A stretch of DNA of 64,000 nt, taken from the NCBI RefSeq assembly GCF_029958905.1, contig NZ_CP124614.1, positions 682,001-746,000 of the forward strand, in the 5' to 3' direction. The translations under genes were made by a program, and so were the position numbers. Positions 38,615 through 47,890 of the stretch are shown in pieces. The notes beneath the pieces were generated by a model. It was not told the DNA's origin. It did not search any database and saw only the letters and a program-made list of their open reading frames with translations. The stretch comes from Vibrio sp. YMD68. GTDB taxonomy: Bacteria; Pseudomonadota; Gammaproteobacteria; Enterobacterales; Vibrionaceae. Position 1 is the first letter of the stretch; each line of letters starts with the position of its first letter.

Positions 38615-39181
38615 ATGCTTGTACTTTCAACTCAGAGCTTAATGCCGGAAAGGGACTGTGATGCAGAAGCTCCCACCATGTCTCCTGTTATATCGGGTGC
38701 GATTGAAACCCTAGATCAAGGCCTTCAGTTTCTAACTGGGATCACTGACGCTCAATATGGCTACGATGCTCAGCCTTATCTTTCTAGCTCAATTGGCCAA
38801 CATTTTCGTCATTGGCTTGATATCTTTCACGCACTTTTTCAAGAGGGTAGTCCTGTGGATTATAACCAAAGAAGAAGAGGGCATGAGGTTGAAACACAAC
38901 GCCAGATAGCCATAGAAGAGATCCTGTATTTTATTGAAATACTCAAAACGGCAAAGACAAGCGATCTTATTGCCCCCGTCGTCATCTCTACCGAAGTGTC
39001 GCTGAAAAAAAGTAAGGTTTGCTTAATGTCGTCAACGTTTGAACGTGAGTTAACCTTTGCGGCCTTACACGCCAACCATCATTTCGCAATGGCAAAAGTG
39101 GTGACCACTCTTTTGGCCATCGAAACGAGTGATGATTTTGGTTTGGCACCGGCTACCGCCACATTTATTCGGGGGCAATAG
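38615..39181 (+). CDS. DinB/YfiT-like putative metal-dependent protein
   Basis: A 188-residue, mostly helical protein. The pattern SIGQHFRHWLDIF (His near residue 63) and ALHANHHFAMAKV (His pair near 160) suggests the metal-binding histidine triad of the DinB four-helix fold. Family members include thiol-dependent S-transferases, but many are uncharacterised. It lies one base ahead of the NRDE gene in the same run. Confidence 0.6.
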   Translation: MLVLSTQSLMPERDCDAEAPTMSPVISGAIETLDQGLQFLTGITDAQYGYDAQPYLSSSIGQHFRHWLDIFHALFQEGSPVDYNQRRRGHEVETQRQIAIEEILYFIEILKTAKTSDLIAPVVISTEVSLKKSKVCLMSSTFERELTFAALHANHHFAMAKVVTTLLAIETSDDFGLAPATATFIRGQ

Positions 39182-39182
39182 T

Positions 39183-40013
39183 ATGTGTTCTGTTTCTTGG
39201 TTGGTGGATGAGCATGGCTACCAGATATTTTTTAACCGTGATGAACAAAAAAGCCGTGCTCTTGCATTGCCGCCTAGACAAATCACCGTCGACGGAACCG
39301 ATGTGATCATGCCGATTGATCCTGTTGGAAGTGGTAGCTGGATCAGCTTGAATGAGTTTGGGTTGTCACTTTGCTTACTAAATAACTATCAAGGCCCGGC
39401 AAATCACTCTCAGGGTCTGGTAAATAACGATCAAGGTTCAGTAAACAACGAGCAAGGTGTGATGCCTTCGGCGATAAACGAGAAGAAAGAGACGTTAATG
39501 AGCCGAGGACTACTGCTTAAGCACCTGTCTAGTTACTCCGAAGTCGAGAAAGTAGAGCAAGCTTTTAGGCAATGGGATCTTCATCGTTTTGCGCCTTTTA
39601 CATTACTGGCTTTTTCTCCGTCGCTCAAAACGGATAACCCTTACGTTACGGCCTTGGAATGGGATGGTCAGAAGCGGCTTATTCATTTAACTGACTGCCC
39701 GCTATTTTCATCAAGCGTTGATTTAGAAGCCGTGACCGCTTATCGGTTAGAACAGTTTTCTAAATTGACCGCTAAAGATAAAAGCGTTCAGACCTTATTA
39801 GAATTTCATACCCATCATCATCCGGAACATTTGCACCGCTCAACCTGTATGCATCGAGAAGATGCCCAAACGGTGAGTTTTACCTATTTAAATGTGTCTA
39901 AAAATCGCCAATACATGTCCTATGTTGCTGGTTCTCCATGTGACCAATTGTCGGAACAAACGCTAAAGCAACATCAATATGATCTTCGTCTTAACCGCCG
40001 CTTGGCTTCTTGA
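39183..40013 (+). CDS. NRDE (TANGO2-like) family protein
   Basis: A 276-residue protein that begins MCSVSW and carries FFNRDEQ (about 17-23), the Cys2 and NRDE signatures of the TANGO2/NRDE family; Cys2 suggests an Ntn-hydrolase-like fold. ATG 39183 is chosen for that reason. An inserted run of four heptapeptides (NNYQGPA, NHSQGLV, NNDQGSV, NNEQGVM; 39381-39464) is encoded by 21-bp tandem repeats. The biochemical role is unknown. Confidence 0.78.
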   Translation: MCSVSWLVDEHGYQIFFNRDEQKSRALALPPRQITVDGTDVIMPIDPVGSGSWISLNEFGLSLCLLNNYQGPANHSQGLVNNDQGSVNNEQGVMPSAINEKKETLMSRGLLLKHLSSYSEVEKVEQAFRQWDLHRFAPFTLLAFSPSLKTDNPYVTALEWDGQKRLIHLTDCPLFSSSVDLEAVTAYRLEQFSKLTAKDKSVQTLLEFHTHHHPEHLHRSTCMHREDAQTVSFTYLNVSKNRQYMSYVAGSPCDQLSEQTLKQHQYDLRLNRRLAS

Positions 40014-40069
40014 GTGACAACCACGCTCACTAGAATGCCAATAAAATTGAAAAGGAATTAAGTGTCAAT

Positions 40070-40525
40070 ATGAAAACATTCATTAACGTCAACATCATCT
40101 CAGCATTATTGCTGCTATTCGTGAGTTCTTTTAGCTACGCAAGCGATGAAGTGTATACCGGTTTTTTTAACAACAAAGCACTCAGTGGCTACGACAGTGT
40201 TGCGTACTTTACAGAGAACGCGCCTGTCAAAGGTCTCGCTGAATTTAAAACGGAGTACAAAGAGGCAGATTGGTATTTTTCGTCTCAAGAAAATCTGCAG
40301 GCGTTTATTGCCAACCCTGAAAAATATGCCCCTCAATACGGAGGGTATTGCGCCTGGGCGATTTCTGAAAAGAACGATTTTGCCCCCGGCGATCCAGAGC
40401 AATGGTCCTTGGTGGATGGAAAGCTTTATCTCAATTACAACGAAGATATCAAGAATAAATGGGAGTCTGACCGCACTCAGCATATTACTCAAGCAAACCA
40501 AAATTGGCCCTCGTTAATCCAATAA
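40070..40525 (+). CDS. exported YHS-domain protein
   Basis: A 151-residue protein with a signal peptide (cleavage likely after SYA, about residue 24) and one YHS domain (LSGYDSVAYF to YGGYCAWAI, about 38-104). YHS domains often bind metals, frequently copper, through Cys and His. The mature protein is likely periplasmic. AAAAGGAATTAAG precedes the ATG. Confidence 0.75.
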   Translation: MKTFINVNIISALLLLFVSSFSYASDEVYTGFFNNKALSGYDSVAYFTENAPVKGLAEFKTEYKEADWYFSSQENLQAFIANPEKYAPQYGGYCAWAISEKNDFAPGDPEQWSLVDGKLYLNYNEDIKNKWESDRTQHITQANQNWPSLIQ

Positions 40526-40562
40526 TTCGATTGAATTACGCCAAATACACAAGGTGATCACC

Positions 40563-42335
40563 ATGATAGATAGTCCTTTTCGTTTGCCAAGATATACCCC
40601 TTTTGGGATTGGAGAGTCCGTGGTTGAATGGGCGACGGGTTTATCGAAACTTGATAGCTTGTATCAGCAAAGGCCCAAGACGCGGACAAGTTTCGAGTTT
40701 ATGAATTACACGCTTAACGCGCTCAATATTCAATATCATGTAGAACAAGGCATTGTGGAGAGCATCCCTAAATCAGGGGCGGCGGTCATTGTGGCTAATC
40801 ATCCTTTAGGGGCACTTGAGGGCGTTATTTTGGCGGATTTAATGGGCGCCGTTCGTAAAGACGTCAAAGTGTTAGCGAATCAACTTCTGAAACGTCTTCC
40901 TGAGATCAACGAGCTGTTTATTGGTATCGATGTGTTTAATGGAAAATCATCGCAGCGAACCAATGCCAATGCGATTCGCGAAGCACATCGTCATTTATCG
41001 GAAGGAGGTGTTCTCATTGTTTTCCCTGCTGGCGAAGTCTCTACCTATCAAGAGGGGAGCGATTCTTTGTTGGATATAGAGTGGAGTCAATCGGTTGCGA
41101 AATTTATTAAGCGCAGTCAGGCTACAACGGTGCCGATTTTTATCAATGGTAAAAACAGCGCCTTGTTTTATCAAGCTGGGCGAATTCATCCGTTGCTGAG
41201 AACCGCAATGCTAGGGCGAGAGCTGCTCAATAAAAAAGCGTCAAGCATCGCTATTTCCATAGGCAGTGCTATTCCATTTTCTGAACTTAAGGGCTTTGAA
41301 CAAGACAAGGACATTGTTCATTATTTAAGGCTGAATACCTATCTGATGAGCCAACATTCAGCGGCAACTCCAAAAGAGCATTTGGTTCAGGGTTCCCCGT
41401 CCGTGTTTCAGACGCCGATCATTGCCCCGTTACCTCAGGATCAACTGCATTTAGAAACCTCTTCATTGCCACCCTCGACCCTACTGTTTGCGCAAGGCGA
41501 TTATAAAGTCTATTGCGCGCCAACTCAGGCGATTCCAACCGTTATGCAAGAAATCGGTCGAATACGAGAAGAGAGCTTTCGTGCGGTTGGCGAAGGCAGT
41601 GGCTTAGCCTGCGATGTCGATGAATACGACCTGCATTACTATCAATTGTTTGTTTGGAATGAAAAGGAACGAGAAATCGTTGGATCCTATCGAATGGGAT
41701 TGGTCGATGAGCTTGTTGAGAAGCATGGATTAGACGCGCTCTACTCGCGAAGCCTTTTTCAATATGATCAGAGCTTTATTGATTCACTGGGTAAGAGTCT
41801 TGAATTGGGCCGCTCTGTCGTGGCGAAAAAATATCAACGTAATCTGAGCTCGTTATTGATGCTTTGGAAAGGCATCGCTGCTTTTGTTCAGCGTCATCCA
41901 CAGTACACTCATTTATTTGGCCCTGTCAGTATCAGCAGCGACTATAGCCATGTCGCGCGGCAATTAATGGCAGCGACGTTATCTATTCATCATTACGATC
42001 AAGAGAAAGCCACTCTGGTAAAAGCTTCTACACCACTTCGATCCAGTGGCGCTGTCTTCTGGCAGGCGAATTTGTTGTCATCATTAGCGAGTGTCTCGTT
42101 ATTGTCTAAAGTGTTGGCTCGTATGGAAAAAGGTAAAGGCCTTCCTGTATTACTTCGGCAGTATTTAGGCATGAATGGGAAGCTGGTTTGTTTTAATGTC
42201 GACCCTGCATTCAATGACGCACTTGATGGTCTGATTGTCGTGAATCTAAAAGCGGTTCCTTTGAAAACCTTAGCCAAATACATGGGAAGAGCAGAAGCCG
42301 AGACTTACTTAGGATTAACACACAGAGCCCCTTAA
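40563..42335 (+). CDS. olsF: bifunctional ornithine-lipid synthase, OlsF-like
   Basis: A 590-residue two-domain protein. The N-terminal lysophospholipid acyltransferase domain shows VANHPLGALEGV (about 75-86) and VFPAGEVS (about 156-163). The C-terminal GNAT-like domain related to OlsB starts near residue 310 (VYCAPTQAIP) and includes VGSYRMG and LELGRSVV. OlsF proteins of Vibrio and Serratia acylate ornithine at nitrogen and then oxygen to make ornithine lipids, a response to phosphate limitation in V. cholerae. ATG 40563 with AAGGTG is chosen over GTG 40554. A separate hemolysin-like acyltransferase role cannot be excluded. Confidence 0.75.
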   Translation: MIDSPFRLPRYTPFGIGESVVEWATGLSKLDSLYQQRPKTRTSFEFMNYTLNALNIQYHVEQGIVESIPKSGAAVIVANHPLGALEGVILADLMGAVRKDVKVLANQLLKRLPEINELFIGIDVFNGKSSQRTNANAIREAHRHLSEGGVLIVFPAGEVSTYQEGSDSLLDIEWSQSVAKFIKRSQATTVPIFINGKNSALFYQAGRIHPLLRTAMLGRELLNKKASSIAISIGSAIPFSELKGFEQDKDIVHYLRLNTYLMSQHSAATPKEHLVQGSPSVFQTPIIAPLPQDQLHLETSSLPPSTLLFAQGDYKVYCAPTQAIPTVMQEIGRIREESFRAVGEGSGLACDVDEYDLHYYQLFVWNEKEREIVGSYRMGLVDELVEKHGLDALYSRSLFQYDQSFIDSLGKSLELGRSVVAKKYQRNLSSLLMLWKGIAAFVQRHPQYTHLFGPVSISSDYSHVARQLMAATLSIHHYDQEKATLVKASTPLRSSGAVFWQANLLSSLASVSLLSKVLARMEKGKGLPVLLRQYLGMNGKLVCFNVDPAFNDALDGLIVVNLKAVPLKTLAKYMGRAEAETYLGLTHRAP

Positions 42336-42492
42336 TCAGGAGTAGACGCTGGTGAGGGGATAAATAGATTAATGAATAGAAGTCGATTGATGAAGAGATC
42401 TTTATCAATGTGTGATGGCGCATTCTTTCATATGGATAATCTTGTGTGTCATGATGGTCGAACAAAAAAACGACAACATTCAAGGAAGAGAA

Positions 42493-43761
42493 ATGAAAGA
42501 CGAAACCCTTTCCATCCATTTTGGTTATGATACCGACCCAACAACAAAATCGGTGGCAACGCCTATTTATCAAACCGTCGCGTACGAATTTGACAGCGCT
42601 CAACATGGCGCTGATTTATTCAACCTTGAAGTTCCAGGGAATATCTACACGCGAATCATGAACCCAACCAATGATGTGCTGGAAAAACGAATGGCAGCGT
42701 TAGAGGGCGGCATTGCGGGTCTTGCGGTGAGCGCAGGAAGTGCCGCTATCAATTATGCCATCCAAACTTTGGCTGAGGGAGGCGACAATATCGTTTCTAC
42801 GCCACAGTTATACGGTGGGACATACACGTTGTTTGCTCATATGCTGCCAAAGCAAGGCATTGAGGTTCGATTCGCCAAAGACGATAAACCAGAAAGTCTG
42901 GCCGAACTGATTGATGAAAATACCAAAGCGGTCTATTGCGAAAGTATCGGTAACCCTGCGGGGAACATTATTGATTTAGAACGCATCGCAGAACTTGCCC
43001 ATGCGCAGGGGGTTCCAGTGGTGGTTGATAACACGGTGGCAACGCCAGTATTGTGCAAACCCATCGACTTTGGTGCTGATATTGTGGTGCACTCTCTCAC
43101 CAAATACGTGGGTGGGCATGGAACCACATTAGGTGGCATGATTGTCGATTCAGGCAAGTTTCCTTGGGCTGAGCATAAAGAACGTTTCCCTGTATTTAAT
43201 ACACCAGAAGCGTCTTATCATGGTGTTGTTTATACTGAAGCGTTTGGCGAAGCCGCATTCATCGGTAGAGCTCGCACAGTGCCGCTACGCAATACTGGGG
43301 CGGCCCTGTCTCCAATGAATGCGTTTATGTTGATGCAAGGCTTAGAAACATTATCACTGCGTATGGAGCGTCATACTGAGAACGCATTGAAAGTGGCAGA
43401 ATATTTAAGTCAGCACGAGAAAGTCAGCTGGGTAAGTTATGCCGGTCTTCCTACCTCGTCTTACTTTCCGCTCGCAGAGAAGTACATGAATGGGAAGCCT
43501 TCGGCGATTCTTTCGTTTGGCTTAAAAGATGGCTATGACGCGGGGGTTCGTTTTTATGACGCACTTGAGATATTTAAGCGCCTAGTGAATATCGGCGATG
43601 CTAAATCCTTGGCTTGTCATCCTGCATCAACGACTCATCGTCAATTGAGCGAACAAGAACAAAAACAAGCGGGCGTTTCGCCGGAAATGATCCGTTTATC
43701 CGTCGGTATTGAACATATCGATGATATTCTTGCGGATCTTGAGCAAGCCTTAAATGCCTAA
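42493..43761 (+). CDS. O-acetylhomoserine/O-acetylserine sulfhydrylase (MetY type)
   Basis: A 422-residue PLP enzyme of the Cys/Met metabolism family that can add sulfide to O-acetylhomoserine to form homocysteine. PLP contacts are seen in TRIMNPTNDVLEKRMAALEGG, and the Schiff-base lysine in HSLTKYVGGHG. ATG 42493 with AAGGAAGAG upstream is preferred; the frame extends back to 42412 without support. It is a monocistronic gene with its own terminator. Confidence 0.88.
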   Translation: MKDETLSIHFGYDTDPTTKSVATPIYQTVAYEFDSAQHGADLFNLEVPGNIYTRIMNPTNDVLEKRMAALEGGIAGLAVSAGSAAINYAIQTLAEGGDNIVSTPQLYGGTYTLFAHMLPKQGIEVRFAKDDKPESLAELIDENTKAVYCESIGNPAGNIIDLERIAELAHAQGVPVVVDNTVATPVLCKPIDFGADIVVHSLTKYVGGHGTTLGGMIVDSGKFPWAEHKERFPVFNTPEASYHGVVYTEAFGEAAFIGRARTVPLRNTGAALSPMNAFMLMQGLETLSLRMERHTENALKVAEYLSQHEKVSWVSYAGLPTSSYFPLAEKYMNGKPSAILSFGLKDGYDAGVRFYDALEIFKRLVNIGDAKSLACHPASTTHRQLSEQEQKQAGVSPEMIRLSVGIEHIDDILADLEQALNA

Positions 43762-43833
43762 ATGAACGGGCGTTAATAAGGAAACCGTGCGAATAGCACA
43801 TAGCGAAAAATAAGAAATATTGAGTAGTTGAGA

Positions 43834-43862
43834 GAAAGCCAGAACCATGTGTTCTGGCTTTA
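43834..43862 (+). terminator. terminator after the MetY gene
   Basis: AAAGCCAGAAC and GTTCTGGCTTT form an 11-bp stem around CATGT. It sits between convergent genes, and A/T runs on both sides may let it act both ways. Confidence 0.8.
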
Positions 43863-43920
43863 CCATTCATCTGAGCGCGTATGTTATTCCCGTTCAGGGT
43901 TAAAATGTTTGTCTTGTTTG

Positions 43921-44463
43921 TTACTCTTCTAGCCAGCGTTGTACTTCTATTTCATCGGCCTTAAATTGGTTTGCAAAGTGCTCGAGTAAAGCGGCTAAGT
44001 TGCTACCGTTATCAACGATCGTATTCATGACACGTTGAGGGCTAACCTCAATATCACACCCTTTTGGAACGGCCTCTGTTGCAATGACCACTGGAACAAT
44101 AAATCTGTCCTCGCACTGTGAGTGGTGTTTTTTTAAAGTCATTGCGATCTCCTCAGCTAGGTCGATATCTTCTGCTTTGTATTCCCTTTCCCCGATTCGA
44201 AACACAACAACAAAGACCAAGCCGCGATACAACATAATCATGTTTGCTTTGGGGTGCATGTCAGACACTTGATATTCAAACACGACTTGCCCTGCAAGAT
44301 GAAGGAGCTCTTTCAATTGCAACTGGACGACCCTGATCATTTCAGACATATCCGCGGGTAAAGAGTGCTCAATATCTAAAGCAAGCGTTTCTTTATCCGC
44401 AAGAGAAAAATTATAAAAAGAAGCAGAGTAGAGATACGAAGAACAGAGTGTGCGGGAAGACAT
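43921..44463 (-). CDS. conserved-looking hypothetical protein, 180 aa
   Basis: A 180-residue soluble protein with no signal peptide or membrane span. It has mixed alpha/beta composition, with strands MIMLYRGLVFVVVFRIGE (about 75-92) and RFIVPVVIATEAVP (about 119-132), which resemble the core of nuclease-like or regulatory folds. No family is recognised. It is a single gene convergent with the MetY gene, with GGAAGAG-like sequence near the start. Confidence 0.6.
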   Translation of the reverse strand: MSSRTLCSSYLYSASFYNFSLADKETLALDIEHSLPADMSEMIRVVQLQLKELLHLAGQVVFEYQVSDMHPKANMIMLYRGLVFVVVFRIGEREYKAEDIDLAEEIAMTLKKHHSQCEDRFIVPVVIATEAVPKGCDIEVSPQRVMNTIVDNGSNLAALLEHFANQFKADEIEVQRWLEE

Positions 44464-44999
44464 AAGGAAGAGTACCGATATTATTGTGATCTTATTGTGA
44501 GCTTAGTTCGACATCGCGGGTGCCAGTGTGGGTAAGCTCCCTCATTGACTTGTTAGACTAGCATAGAAACGATAGGTGTGGGGAGGTTTAAAAGGGATTG
44601 GCCCATGGCAACCCAATCGACTGTTCTTTGAGGTTTTATATTCTGGCGTTGATATTAAATGTTTTATTTCAATGGGTTAGTATTTTTGGTTGTCGGGTGT
44701 TTTTTTGTTCATAAAATTGGTGAGGTAGCTTTGGGTTATCCATGTGCCAAATGAAATTAGAGTGTCGATAATACTTCGATATAGAGAGAAAGCCGAGAGC
44801 AAATCGGTTTTTGTCATTACTAGAAAAATGGTTACTCGGAAAAGCAATTGGTTAATTTAAATTATTGATTTATAGGAAATTTAAATTATATATCCATTTA
44901 CTATTCCATTGCCCTATAAAGCGCATCGATAACAGCGTAGGATCACACTACTTTAGACAAAAACTAGGTTTGCATTTCGGTGCACGATCATCAAAAAAT
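44464..44999. other. AT-rich non-coding stretch upstream of the HflX-like gene
   Basis: The last 150 bp are very AT-rich and contain TAATTTAAATTA (44851-44862) and AAATTTAAATT (about 44877). No credible gene is seen. A frame in phase with the GTPase extends back to a TTG at 44865, but its product is poor in family features. Confidence 0.5.
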
Positions 45000-46343
45000 A
45001 TGAAACTAACAGCAAAACCATCGCTTAATCACGCTTTACTCATCTCTATTTGCACGCCCAAATTTAAAGGAGATGAGGCGGCAGAATCACTAGCAGAACT
45101 TGCTCGTTTAGTGACAACCCTAGGGTTTAAAGTGGTCGGCACACAGTCTCAAAAGCAAAGTTCGACTCAAGGGCTTAATGTACTTGGTTTAGGTAAATTG
45201 GCGGAAATTGCGCACCTTACGGGCAATAAAGGCTCAATAGGAGAAGAAGACCAAGAAATTGAAGAGCTGTTTGATGAGACGGATTTTGACGATCTTCCCT
45301 CAGAAAACCTGCCACTCTCTAGCGCTGATGTGGTTGTTTTTGATTGCGATTTGACACCATCTCAACTGCGTAATGTAGAGAATCAACTGGGCGTAGAAGT
45401 GTTTGACCGTACGGGCATCATCATTGAAATTTTTAGCCGTCATGCTCGCACTCGTACGGCACGTTTACAGGTGGAGATAGCCCGTCTTAATTATTTAGTG
45501 CCACGACTTCGTGAGTCATTAACGGGTGATAACGAACGTCAAATGGGCAAAGGGGCTGGTGAAACCTCGTTAGAGTTGGATCGCCGTAAAGTACGTGATC
45601 AATTGGCAGACCTAAGACGTGAACTGGTCAGCGTGCAATCTGAACTGAAAGGCCGCCGAAAACAGCGTGCGGAACTGTTTAGTGTGGCATTAGTGGGATA
45701 CACCAATGCGGGCAAGTCATCGATGATGCGCGCCATTACAGGCAGTGAAGTATCAGGAGAAGATAAACTCTTTGCTACGCTTGATACGACTGTGCGCGCG
45801 TTACACCCGATCACACAACCCCGTATTCTGGTATCCGATACCGTCGGGTTTATTAAAAAATTACCGCACGACCTCGTTGCTTCATTCCATTCCACTTTAG
45901 CTGAGGCTCATGATGCATCGTTACTGCTTTATGTGGTTGACGCCTCAGACGCATCATTCCGTGCTCAGCTTGATGTTGTGCACGAGGTTCTTGGTGAAGT
46001 CGGTGTTGATGGCATTGAAAAGCTATTGGTACTGAATAAATCCGATCAGCTTAGCGAAGAACAGAAGCAAGCGCTGATGGAAGAGTTTCCGGATGCCATG
46101 ATGACGTCAACACGTAACCCGCTTGATATTGCGAAGCTACACAAGTATATCGTCAGTGTGGCTGAAAATGAGATGATTGAAGACGAAATCATTGTGCCTT
46201 ATACCGCGAAAGGCATTGTTGGTGAAATTCGTTCAAGCATGAGTGTCACGAATGAAGAGTACGAATACGACCATATAAAGCTGACTGTACGCTCGAACCC
46301 AATTGATCTGGCCAGACTTAAAAAGAAAATGCTGAATTTATAA
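45000..46343 (+). CDS. HflX-family GTPase (paralogue-type)
   Basis: A 447-residue protein with the HflX N-terminal domain (VLGLGKLAEIA, VVFDCDLTPSQLRNVE, DRTGIIIEIFSRHARTRTA) and a G domain: P-loop GYTNAGKSSMM, DTVGFIKKLPHDLV (G3), NKSD (G4). HflX binds 50S subunits and splits stalled or hibernating ribosomes. It is not in the hfq-hflX operon, so it is probably a second, stand-alone copy; an acidic insertion (about 86-103) is unlike E. coli HflX. ATG 45000 (MKLTAKPSLNH) is chosen by similarity, although no clear ribosome-binding site precedes it. Confidence 0.8.
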   Translation: MKLTAKPSLNHALLISICTPKFKGDEAAESLAELARLVTTLGFKVVGTQSQKQSSTQGLNVLGLGKLAEIAHLTGNKGSIGEEDQEIEELFDETDFDDLPSENLPLSSADVVVFDCDLTPSQLRNVENQLGVEVFDRTGIIIEIFSRHARTRTARLQVEIARLNYLVPRLRESLTGDNERQMGKGAGETSLELDRRKVRDQLADLRRELVSVQSELKGRRKQRAELFSVALVGYTNAGKSSMMRAITGSEVSGEDKLFATLDTTVRALHPITQPRILVSDTVGFIKKLPHDLVASFHSTLAEAHDASLLLYVVDASDASFRAQLDVVHEVLGEVGVDGIEKLLVLNKSDQLSEEQKQALMEEFPDAMMTSTRNPLDIAKLHKYIVSVAENEMIEDEIIVPYTAKGIVGEIRSSMSVTNEEYEYDHIKLTVRSNPIDLARLKKKMLNL

Positions 46344-46374
46344 AAAACCATGTCGCAAAAAATGCCGCAAAAAG

Positions 46375-46413
46375 CCTAACGTATCAATAACAACATGACG
46401 TTAGGCGTTTTTC
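46375..46413 (+). terminator. terminator after the HflX-like gene
   Basis: GCCTAACGT and ACGTTAGGC form a 9-bp stem with a 15-base loop, followed by a T run. Confidence 0.82.
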
Positions 46414-46570
46414 TTTCTCACTCTTTTCATTCTTGCTCTTTTCTTTCTCACTGAGTCGATAGAGAGTTGCGATAAAAGCGGGTAAAAGAAAGGGGATTAA
46501 CGGATGAGATCAAAACCGTTCCTAAGATCATTCACTTGCCGATGAAATGAATCTAATCAGTTGAATTAAA

Positions 46571-47890
46571 TCATTTTATGACAGTGAACCCTTTTTTGAT
46601 TAACTCACTTGAAAACCGTTCTTTTGCTTTTGGTTCCCCATGTATCAAATGAATGTTTTTTGGCGGAGGTGATATCCCTTCAATGAAGGTTAACAAATCA
46701 GCTTTATCAGCATGAGCCGAGTAACCCGACATACTGTGCACCTGGGCGTTAACTGTAATGGCCTCATCATCAATCAACACTGAGCGCTTATTATTTTGAA
46801 TATCGCTCCCTAATGTCCCCTTCGCCTGGTAACCCGCTAAAATGACGTCTGTTCGCTTATCGGGTAGCAGTGCTTTAAGGTAATCCATAATTCTTCCCCC
46901 TTGGCACATACCTGAAGCAGCCACAACGATCGCGGGTTCTCCTGTCGATTGTAGCCTGTTAACCAAACGCTGATGGCTGCGATGGTCTTCAACGGTAATA
47001 CATTGTTCAAAAGCGAGTGGGTGACGGTGTGTTTGTAACCGTTCTTTGGCTTCTTGGCCCCACAGCTGCTTAAAGCGACGATACGAATCTGTGACCTTTT
47101 GAGCCATTGGTGAATCAAGAATGATAGGAATATTAATATCAATCTGGTGCGTATAAATGAGCTGCTCAATATCAAACAGCAACTCCTGAGTTCGACCTAC
47201 GCTAAAAGCGGGGATCAGAATGGCTCCACCATCGTTGAGAGAACGGTCGATAATGGCTTTCAGTCGCTCAGAGCGGGTACTGATGTTCTCGTGCGTGGCA
47301 TTACCATAGGTGGTTTCAATCAATAGGTGATCGGCGCGTTGCGGGGAAACTGGGTCAGGTAAAAGAGGGGTATTGTTCGGCCCTAAATCACCAGAAAACA
47401 CAATAACCTCTTGGTTGGGTAGGCGGACCTCTATATAGGCAGATCCAAGAATATGCCCAGCTTGCTGGAATCGAGCCACTAGCCCGTTAGGGTTTTCTTT
47501 CGTGATCGGGAACCATTGATTGTATTTTTGCGGGCATAGCAGTCGACGCAGATGATTAAGCACCAGTTCGGTTTTTTTTTGTGTTAACCCCAGTTGCAGT
47601 TTTAAGCTGTCTTCAAGCATTAATGGCACCAGTTCTGCGGTCGCGTCACTGCAATAAATAGGCTTATTAAATTGTGTGGCAAGTAACCAGGGCAAGCGGC
47701 CAATATGGTCGATGTGAGAGTGGGTAAGCAGTAATGCATCGAGATGCAACGTCGTAAACTCAATATCAAGTGGGCGTGTGTCAGCCCCTTGAAACAATCC
47801 ACAGTCGATGAGAATGGATTGTTCATTGGCTCTTAGTTCATGGCAAGAACCGGTAATGGTATCTTTGCCGCCGTGATGTATGATTTCCAT
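46571..47890 (-). CDS. MBL-fold/beta-CASP RNA metallohydrolase-like protein
   Basis: A 439-residue protein. The metallo-beta-lactamase motifs are LTHSHIDHIG (about 55-64), FSGDLG and a late HxxH-like HSMSGYSAHAD; the beta-CASP insert shows LIETTYGN and VASGMCQGGRI. This is the architecture of CPSF73-type nucleases that act on RNA, so an RNA-processing or exonuclease role is likely. ATG 47890 with GGGGAG upstream is chosen. Confidence 0.85.
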   Translation of the reverse strand: MEIIHHGGKDTITGSCHELRANEQSILIDCGLFQGADTRPLDIEFTTLHLDALLLTHSHIDHIGRLPWLLATQFNKPIYCSDATAELVPLMLEDSLKLQLGLTQKKTELVLNHLRRLLCPQKYNQWFPITKENPNGLVARFQQAGHILGSAYIEVRLPNQEVIVFSGDLGPNNTPLLPDPVSPQRADHLLIETTYGNATHENISTRSERLKAIIDRSLNDGGAILIPAFSVGRTQELLFDIEQLIYTHQIDINIPIILDSPMAQKVTDSYRRFKQLWGQEAKERLQTHRHPLAFEQCITVEDHRSHQRLVNRLQSTGEPAIVVAASGMCQGGRIMDYLKALLPDKRTDVILAGYQAKGTLGSDIQNNKRSVLIDDEAITVNAQVHSMSGYSAHADKADLLTFIEGISPPPKNIHLIHGEPKAKERFSSELIKKGFTVIK

